DNA from: Carya illinoinensis
Lineage: Eukaryota > Streptophyta > Magnoliopsida > Fagales > Juglandaceae
Reading direction: 5' to 3'
NCBI RefSeq assembly: GCF_018687715.1
Contig: NC_056760.1
Location: 26,387,501-26,451,500 of the forward strand
Length of the DNA stretch: 64,000 nt
Of this stretch, positions 57,380 through 64,000 are shown one piece after another. Numbering within the stretch: position 1 is the stretch's first letter; the number at the start of each line of letters is the position of its first letter. The notes below the pieces were generated by a model, which made no database searches, was not told where the DNA came from, and saw nothing but the letters and a program-made list of their open reading frames with translations. The translations under genes and the position numbers were made by a program.

Positions 57380-58132
57380 GTGGGCCTTCTACTTGCAGAT
57401 GACCCACTAGAGGTTTAGGAGGATAGACCATGCTCACGTCCTCTCCCTCTAGAGTAGGATGTGAACCGAGAAACAGGACTGAGGTCCTTGGTGATGAGGT
57501 ACACTAAAAGTAGCAGTAATATGGGCAGAGGGTTGAGAAAAGTCTACTGGAGAAGAATGTTGTTCTAGACGAAGTTCATGGTAATAGAGGTGACCATAAA
57601 TCTCATCCAACGACAGTGGATCAATTCTGGTAGTAACAAAGTGCAGCAAGAAGGTTAGCAAACCTTTTGATTTTTTAAAAATAATCAGCCATGGAAAGAC
57701 CACCTTTCTTGGTTGTGGCAAGTTGTAAATGTGTGTGGACAATACAAGCACGTGAATGCGATGTAAACATTTTTTTGAGAGTAGTCCAAAGGGCATGAGA
57801 AGTATTATGAATGTGTACTTGAGCTATAATATTTTCACATAGGGAGGAGAGAAGGGTGTTGAATATGAGTTGGTCTTGTTGATACCAAGTATGGTAGGTA
57901 GGGTTGGGGAGGGAATTGGACAGTAAAGGAGTAGGAGTAGGTATAGAGCCATTAAGGTAGCCAAAAAGTTGCTAACCAAGGAAGTATGGAATTATCTGAG
58001 CCTTCAATAGTAGGAAGTTGTCTTTTGTGAGTTTGATAATAACAAAGTAGGAGAGAGTGACGGGGAAAGAAGGCGAGGATTGTGGTTGAGGTGGGGAGGA
58101 GAGATTGAGGAAAATGAATCAGAGGAGGCCAT
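57380..58132 (-). pseudogene. Copia gag remnant
   Basis: It starts MASSDSFSSISPPHLN. Later IDPLSLDEIYGHLYYHELRL matches the UBN2/gag region of copia elements, where capsid proteins normally have SLxEVxxxLLxxExRL. One stop lies after SQKTTSYY and there are frameshifts. The downstream part is missing. No integrase or RT follows. Confidence 0.65.
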
Positions 58133-58159
58133 AGTAGAAGGTGATGTGAGTCTATAGGA

Positions 58160-58430
58160 GCTTTGGTACCTTAACAGAACACTTAAATGTGGTGTATTGT
58201 TTGGAAACTCTCCTTGATTGAGATAGAACATTTTGTATTATATTTATAGAGTAGAATACAGAGTATTGATAAACATCAAAACATACATAAATACAATTAC
58301 ATAAAGATTAGGAAGCTCTATCTTTATTTGGTTGTTGTTGGACTTTGTCCTTATCAACTTGATCTTTATCTAGTTGTTGCTAGGCTTTGTCCTTATCAGA
58401 TACTTGCATTGCCTTATCAGATAATGGTTC
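58160..58430 (-). mobile_element. Copia LTR and primer binding site, minus orientation
   Basis: On the minus strand a TATA-like CTCTATAAATATAATAC is followed by CTCAATCAAGGAGAG, and then GGTACCAAAGCTCC, a slightly altered primer site, just before the gag start. The outer limit is uncertain. Confidence 0.45.
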
Positions 58431-59060
58431 AACAGTAACACATATGCTTATAACATCAAAAGGCCATTGAATCTTTTGGAGGTTGTTTTCTTTTCTACTA
58501 AAATTCAAACACTCTAGAGCTTCGTTTGAATTTTTTAAAAATGCTAGTACAATTTGAGTGTGTAAAAGTTTTTTTGTAGAAGTGTATAGATGTAGCAATT
58601 AACCAAACATAAATGGAACATGTATATAAAATATAATTAGAAAAATGAGTTATTTTATTTTCAAGTCGGTGTGTAGAGCACATCATATAACACACCAACT
58701 TAAAAATAGGATTATTCTAAAAAACATTATTCAATCTCCTTATCTACTTTCACAAAATCCATAAATGTCAAGATTTTAATAAAAACCTATCAAAATTTAA
58801 TTAACATAAAATGCTGAAAGGTTTCTAAAATAAACACATTACCAACCTCATGAGCCTCAAAGAATGGTAAAGGCTAAATCACTCGTCACGAGGCCTAAGC
58901 CTGTAACTCGTGGATTCTGAACGCAGCTGTAAATTTTAAAATTGACCTTTTAACATGATTCTAGAATGGTCAATCGATGTTCTCCAACCAATTTCAGGGG
59001 GTTTTCAGCTAGTGATAAAAACAATATAAAGTTGTAATCACGTTCTATTAAAGACCAAAC
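58431..59060. other. Spacer without a recognised gene
   Basis: AT-rich; minus-strand frames of 66-72 codons have no motif. Confidence 0.4.
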
Positions 59061-59606
59061 TAGGGGTGAGCATCGGCCGGTCCGGACCGGCAAAACCGAC
59101 CGGACCGGCACTATTTGGACCGGACCGGACCGGACCGAATTGGGTCCGGTCCGGTCCGGTCCCATTTTTAAGGGACCGAAAAGATTCGGTCCGGTCCCGG
59201 TCCGGGAGTTTTTCACCCCGGACCGGACCGGACCGGACCGAATAAAAAAAAAAAAATATATTATTTATATATATTATTTATATAATAGTATTAGCATATT
59301 ACTAATATATATAATAGTATACTATATGTATATATATTAAATATATTACAATATAATTACATAAATATTAAAAAAAATGTCATTAAATATTAGCATATTA
59401 TATAAATATATAGTTATCACTATTACTATTATTACATATAGTTATTAGTTATAGTATAGTTATTATTACATATATTTATTAGTTATAGTATTATTACTAA
59501 TAGACTAATAGTATTAGCATATTACTAATATATATATAATACTATATGTATATATATTAAATATATTACAATATAATTACATAAATATTAAAAAAAATGT
59601 CATTAG

Positions 59607-59643
<37 letters not shown>

Positions 59644-59809
59644 GGACCGAATGGACCGACCGGACCGGACCGGACCGAATAGGACCGGACCGGACCGGTC
59701 CTGATGGAGTTCGGTCCGGTCCAGGGTTGGAAAACCCTGGACCGAATAGGTCCGGTCCGGTCCACAAAACCTCCCCGGACCGGACCGGACCGGACCGAAC
59801 TCACCCCTA
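59061..59809. mobile_element. hAT-like non-autonomous element, complete, with GGACC arrays
   Basis: The ends are TAGGGGTGAG and CTCACCCCTA with a perfect 8-bp duplication GACCAAAC (59053-59060 and 59810-59817). Both subterminal regions (about 160 bp each) consist largely of repeats of GGACC/CCGGT. The centre is AT-rich and includes a repeated block of about 75 bases ending ATGTCATTA (59307-59385 and 59540-59606) and a 31-base A run (59609-59639). No ORF with protein-like composition. Confidence 0.85.
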
Positions 59810-60040
59810 GACCAAACCATTGATCCAAAAGTCATAGGATTGTTGAATACTATAGGTCGCCCTTTCCGTAACTTGAACTCGCGACGTGCTCCTTACTCTA
59901 ATACTAATTGTTAAAGACCCAACTGTTGATTTAAAAAGCCATATGAATGTTAGATACTAATTTGGTTATATGAGCTAGCATATAACCCTCATCACCATGC
60001 TACCAACCGTGGATGCTCGAGGTGTTCTAAAACCAAAACC

Positions 60041-60709
60041 TATGGGTGCAATTGATCTGGTTTGGTCTGATTTTGTAGAATTTATGAAATTGAACCAATT
60101 ACACCGATTTTACATTCTCAAGAACCGATTCTGCACCGGTTACCTTCATAAACCGATACTTTTGGTTTTGTCGGTTCCAAACTGGTTTTTCAGTTTTAAT
60201 CAAGTGTCAATTTATATTATATATTAACATATCATAGTATTATAGTGTTACTACTATAAATTATAATATTATGCTAATATTATAGTATAAACATATGTTA
60301 TAGTATCATACTATACTAATATCATAGTATTAATACTAACATATTAATTTAAACTATATTATGCTATAACTTTTATAACATATGATCAAACAAATTATAA
60401 ATGTTTATATTTAAGATAAAAATTTTATATTATAAATTATAATATAAAATTATTTCATATATAATTATATATAAAAATTTCATATATAATTATATATTAT
60501 ATATAAAAAATATTTTATATAATATTAAAAATTTAATATATATATATTTTTCAAACCGGTCCAGTCCGGTCTTGGAAAGCACATAACTGAAACCGAACTA
60601 GATCCGACTGGTTTTTACAATATAAAAACTAGTTCCAGACTGAACTGGTCCAAAATTGGACCAACCGATTAGGTCTTGATCCATTTTTCGATTTAAATTT
60701 TCACTCTTA
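60041..60709. mobile_element. hAT-like element, diverged copy
   Basis: It starts TATGGGTGCAATTGATC and ends AATTTTCACTCTTA. Flanks CCAAAACC and CAAGAACC (6 of 8 match). Subterminal CCGGTCCAGTCCGG and AACTGGTCC words as in relatives; AT-rich centre. Confidence 0.6.
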
Positions 60710-61019
60710 CAAGAACCTAAGGAAATCTTGGCTCGTTGGATGAAGAAGCTAAAGAATCTACCTTTGGTGGAAGTATTGGTCCCTTGGCGTGGACAACAAA
60801 CCGATGATGCTTCCTCAAAGCCATACCTACCAATTACACTTGGATTTCCGACAAGGTACTCATGGGGGAGGGATACTTGTACCAAGTTGCAAATAGAAGA
60901 GAAAATGCAAACAACACCAATAACTGCTCTCTTTGAGAGAAGCTCCTTTACATAAACAATGAAACTGAAATTAGAAGTAACTCACTTATAGTCTGGCCCA
61001 TGGGCCAATAGGCAATAAG

Positions 61020-61560
61020 AGATGCTTGGAGAATGTGATAAAATGAGATAAGAGTTTTGTGAATAGCAGTAAGATGATTTATGAATATTAGTAAGATGAT
61101 TTATGAATATTAGTGAGATAGTTTGGGTTAGATATTTATTGGATTTTAGGAAATGAGAGTGAAAAATTTGAATAAAAAATATTATAACGTCATTATTAGA
61201 ATATAATTTTTTATATAATTTTTGTTTGAAAATTTAAAAAAGTTAAATTGTTTTTTGTTTTTTTATTTATAAATTTGAGAAAGTTGTAATGATTATTTTT
61301 AAAAATTGTAATGAGAGTGAAAAAATTGAATAAAAAATATTATAACGTTAAAATATTATTATAATATAATTTTTTATATAATTTTTGTTTTAACATTTAA
61401 AAAATTTGATTTTATTTTTATCTTTTATTTGTAAGTTTGGAAAAGTTGTAATGATTAGTTTTAAAAATTGTAATGATTAGTTTTAAAATATTTATATTTA
61501 AATGATATTTAAGAATAAAATGAGATGGAAATTGTTTTTAAACATCTCGTAAAGCTATTA
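61020..61560 (+). mobile_element. MITE, ATGAGATGAG family, with internal duplication
   Basis: It starts GATGCTTGGAGAATGTGATA and ends AAACATCTCG. A block of about 165 bases (starting GAGAGTGAAAAATTTGAATA, near 61145) is repeated directly (near 61310). It ends about 50 bases upstream of the CSN2 promoter elements. Confidence 0.6.
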
Positions 61561-61605
61561 CTAATTATATAAAAGGGAAAATAACAAGATAAAAGGGGCT
61601 CGAAA

Positions 61606-61653
61606 GCCCACACGAGCCCACGGCCCACAACGGTCTCTGTCAACTCAGGCCCA
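61606..61653 (+). promoter_or_regulatory. CSN2 promoter, GCCCA (site II-like) cluster
   Basis: GCCCA occurs at 61606-61610, 61616-61620, in GGCCCA (61622-61627) and in AGGCCCA (61647-61653), 165-210 bases before the ATG. No TATA box was seen, as is common for such housekeeping promoters. Confidence 0.55.
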
Positions 61654-61817
61654 CGAAATGCCACTTCCAGGTAGCTTCAGGCTAAGCCCTCAAATCGTTC
61701 ACAGCCCGACACCACTTCACCTTACCAAATTTTCTTCTCCTTCCCGAAAGATCTCTTATTTCACTCTTCCCATCTTCCCTGTCGGTGTCTCACACGATCT
61801 TGACACTTCAATCGGCA

Positions 61818-62527
61818 ATGGCTTCCGGTGAGTTCTTTCATATTCTTATATATCTCTTTGTTTTGAGGGTAAAAATTAGCTGCAATGGACTGCTGGGTGG
61901 GGGAGAAATTCGATGAATAAGCAAGAATCTAGGTTTTTGAATCTCCTTTTTATTTTATTTTTTCTCTTTTAGGGCTCTAATAAGAAATCAATTCATTTTC
62001 TTGTTCTGTGCTTATGTAAACATTTTTCAGTGATGCAAAATGATTCTAATTATTGGGTATAAGATTATCTTTATTATTAGTAGTGGGTCGACATGAAACC
62101 ACGTTTAACTCTCTTCAGTTGTGAGTTACATGTAGTCTTTTTATAGTAATTTAAAACCATTAATGTCTAAATCCAATATGGCAATATTGGTCTTCTGAAT
62201 TATTTACGCACAGCATCATTAGCACGAATTATGGTTCATCACTGTAGACTGTAAGAGATATATATTCGCTTAGCATGCACTCTTACCTTTTCCCTCTCTC
62301 TTTCTGCCTCTCTAATTGTATTTTTAAAACCCATTAGGAATATACCTATATGCTTTTAGAGATTAAAAAAAAAAAAGAAAAAGAAAAAAGGAAAATAAAT
62401 TTGATTATGGATTCACTGTTCTCTATTTGATTAGATGCGGACATGGAGGATTACGGATTTGAGTACTCCGAAGAGGAGCAAGAGGAGCAAGATGTTGATA
62501 TTGAGAACCAATACTACAATGCAAAAG
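61818..62527 (+). CDS. CSN2: COP9 signalosome complex subunit 2, first two exons (partial)
   Basis: CSN2 (FUS12 in Arabidopsis) is a PCI-domain scaffold subunit of the nuclear/cytosolic COP9 signalosome, which removes NEDD8/RUB1 from cullin-RING ligases. Exon 1 is only 61818-61827 (ATG, two codons and one base, then GT). Exon 2 is 62435-62527. Spliced, it begins MAS, then DADMEDYGFEYSEEE, QEEQDVDIENQYYNAK, the highly conserved acidic start of CSN2. The next exon (expected to start with a conserved Leu-Val-Glu segment) is beyond the window, because intron 2 is at least 1.47 kb and loaded with retroelement pieces. The PCI domain therefore cannot be checked. Confidence 0.93.
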
Positions 62528-62912
62528 GTATTTCCAATTGAATATTTTTGTAGCTGTTCTTATTTGCATTTCTATAACAGGTAAATCAGTTTTTGGAATT
62601 TGAAATGCAGTTGGGACTGCAATAACATTTAACTATAATATTTGAATGCGCATTTCAAATTATTTTAGACAGGAATCTCTCCTTTGCGAATTTTCCATTT
62701 TAGTTCCAGAATTTGAATATTTAGACGGTATTGTTTTATTATTGGCATGTTTTTAGAATGGCATGATGAGATGTTGGATTACCAGCCGCTACGAAACTGC
62801 CAAGTAGTCATTTCAACTTTTAATAACCAACAAGTCTCTCTTCTTAACCTTTTAGTTTGTGAAATTACATTCATTGAATAGATATTTTACTGCAGCTGGG
62901 TAAAAGATCACA

Positions 62913-63046
62913 CAATTATTGGTGAATGACATATCAATTGGGAGAGAGTAGTACTATGATGGGTGACCTCTTGGGAAGTCCTTGTGTTGCACCCCTCATT
63001 TTTACTTATAAAAAATAATTAAATTATTGGTGAAGGACATATCAAT
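62913..63046 (+). mobile_element. Retrotransposed 5S rRNA fragment with target-site duplication
   Basis: Flanks CAATTATTGGTGAATGACAT (62913) and AAATTATTGGTGAAGGACAT (63021), each continuing ATCAAT, form a 26-bp duplication with two mismatches. Between them lies about 58 bases of 5S rRNA and a short AT-rich tail, CATTTTTACTTATAAAAAAT. The long duplication and A-rich tail are signs of LINE-driven target-primed insertion. Confidence 0.75.
62938..62996 (+). pseudogene. 5S rRNA 3' half
   Basis: It matches the last 58 or so bases of plant 5S rRNA (GAGAGTAGTACTATGATGGG, TGACCTCTTGGGAAGTCCTT, GTGTTGCACCCCTC) with about four differences. The 5' half, including the Pol III A-box region, is missing, so it should not be transcribed as 5S. 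Confidence 0.85.
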
Positions 63047-63241
63047 CACTTTATTCAAGGCAATAAACTTTTGGAGGGGGTTATATAAATAGACAAATAG
63101 GGGAGTACTTTATAACGTGGACAGGGAACTGACCTACATTTTTTCATTAGATAACTTTATCCTTTAGGAAAGAAGAGAGAGGGGGGTGTCATGTTTGTTT
63201 AAAGACCATGAGTGAGATAATTGTCAACACATATGATTTTG

Positions 63242-63660
63242 TTTTTTTATAAGAAAGAATGAATCTTATTAATAGAATCTAGGCAAAGCCACTAGGGATG
63301 CTTGAAAAAGGAACTACTGAGATCCACTAGGGACGCTTCTTTTCTTCAAAGTTTCAGTCATTTTTTTCGCACCATTTGCACCACATGAGGAAAAATAGGG
63401 ATCATCTTCCAAATGGTTGCGATTGTAGAACTTCATAAAGACTTCTCCAACTAGCAAGCAAATCGTTTACCTTCTACCTTGCTAGCTCCATCCTGCTGAA
63501 GACATCATCCCATAAGTATCTGGCAACCTCACAATGGCGTAGCAAGTGATCAACCATCTCCCCCCTTTTTTGGGATGTATAGCACTGGTCTATAACAATG
63601 ATATGCCTTTTTTGTAAGTTGTACATGGTTAGGACCTTCCCTAAAGAAGCAGTTCATACA
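63242..63660 (-). mobile_element. LINE 3' fragment in CSN2 intron 2
   Basis: A T run at 63242-63248 is the inverted poly-A tail. On the minus strand, words such as GGRWLITCYAIVRLPDTYG correspond to the zinc-binding region of LINE ORF2 (normally DHLLLHC..A..LW). Stops are frequent. Confidence 0.55.
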
Positions 63661-63671
63661 AAAAAGCAACC

Positions 63672-64000
63672 TCAAGAGCATCCTCATTGGATTAGCAATC
63701 CCAAAAGTCAAATTTTGGTTAATATCACATACTTCACCTTTTGCCTATTCCATTTAAAACCTATTCCAACATTGGATTATCCATCAACTCTCTCTATAAT
63801 AATAAAATATTATTAATTTCATATTTTTTTTATTATTTTTTGATCTAATTTATTTTTGTCATATTTTGCAGTTCTATTGATCATATGTTAATTAATAATC
63901 ATATTTGAATTAACTTATTTTTAAACAATCATATATAACGGCATTTTACAAGTTATCATTTACTTAAGGGACACACAACAACAACAAAGCCAATATTTTT
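63672..64000. mobile_element. MITE-like repeat cut by the window end
   Basis: It begins AGAGCATCCTCATTGGATTA followed by GTCAAATTTTGGTTAATAT, a start shared by a common class of plant miniature elements. The AT-rich centre runs off the window. Confidence 0.4.

Noticed and set aside
59140..59835. Frames rich in RTGP/RSGP repeats
   Set aside because: Direct reading of GGACC/CCGGT arrays in an hAT-like element, in all frames.
1..64000. CRISPR arrays, prokaryotic operons, complete tRNA genes
   Set aside because: No spaced direct repeats, ribosome binding sites or intact tRNA cloverleafs were seen; the sequence is plant nuclear DNA.

Overview
This window looks like nuclear DNA of a woody eudicot. 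Three conserved plant genes lie in a background of plant transposable elements, and an old plastid DNA insertion is present. A small MITE family with ATGAGATGAGATG-like ends occurs at least seven times; my impression is that such repeats are common in Fagales (walnut or hickory relatives), but the order is only a guess. No bacterial or viral replicon features were seen.

Layout. 1-3559: the 3' end of a Ty3/gypsy element inserted into a decayed Ty1/copia polyprotein. 4953-17012: an organelle-type RNase H1 gene (RNH1) in nine exons. Its 6.2 kb intron 7 holds a 5.4 kb L1 LINE that landed inside a MITE. 17013-21738: spacer with a tRNA-derived SINE and several foldback MITEs. 21739-23199: a 1.46 kb inverted repeat whose arms each carry a C2H2 zinc-finger ORF. 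23271-26160: LINE, MITE and hAT-like debris and a short orphan gene fragment. 26344-28658: RPL4 (cytosolic uL4), two exons. 29544-31260: plastid-derived DNA in which a 23S rRNA piece is fused to a cemA-petA piece. 31529-32560: a LINE fragment. 32605-39163: two related elements with long terminal inverted repeats that carry host gene pieces (an ATL RING-H2 fragment; a secreted acidic protein). The second is split by a 3.15 kb solo gypsy LTR. 40412-45660: a minus-strand L1 split by an hAT-like element. 46430-49384: a LINE tail and a GRF zinc-finger pseudogene. 53858-60709: hAT-like elements, a solo LTR and copia remnants. 61818 to the end: the first two exons of CSN2 (COP9 signalosome subunit 2), whose intron 2 contains a retrotransposed 5S rRNA fragment.

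RNH1, RPL4 and CSN2 are housekeeping genes on the + strand and do not form a pathway. RPL4 and CSN2 share GCCCA-type promoter elements typical of plant growth-related genes. The most unusual structures are the zinc-finger inverted repeat, the gene-carrying TIR family, the 5S rRNA insertion with a LINE-like tail, and the L1 5' junction that carries a copy of its own RT sequence. All splice sites and element boundaries were read by eye.
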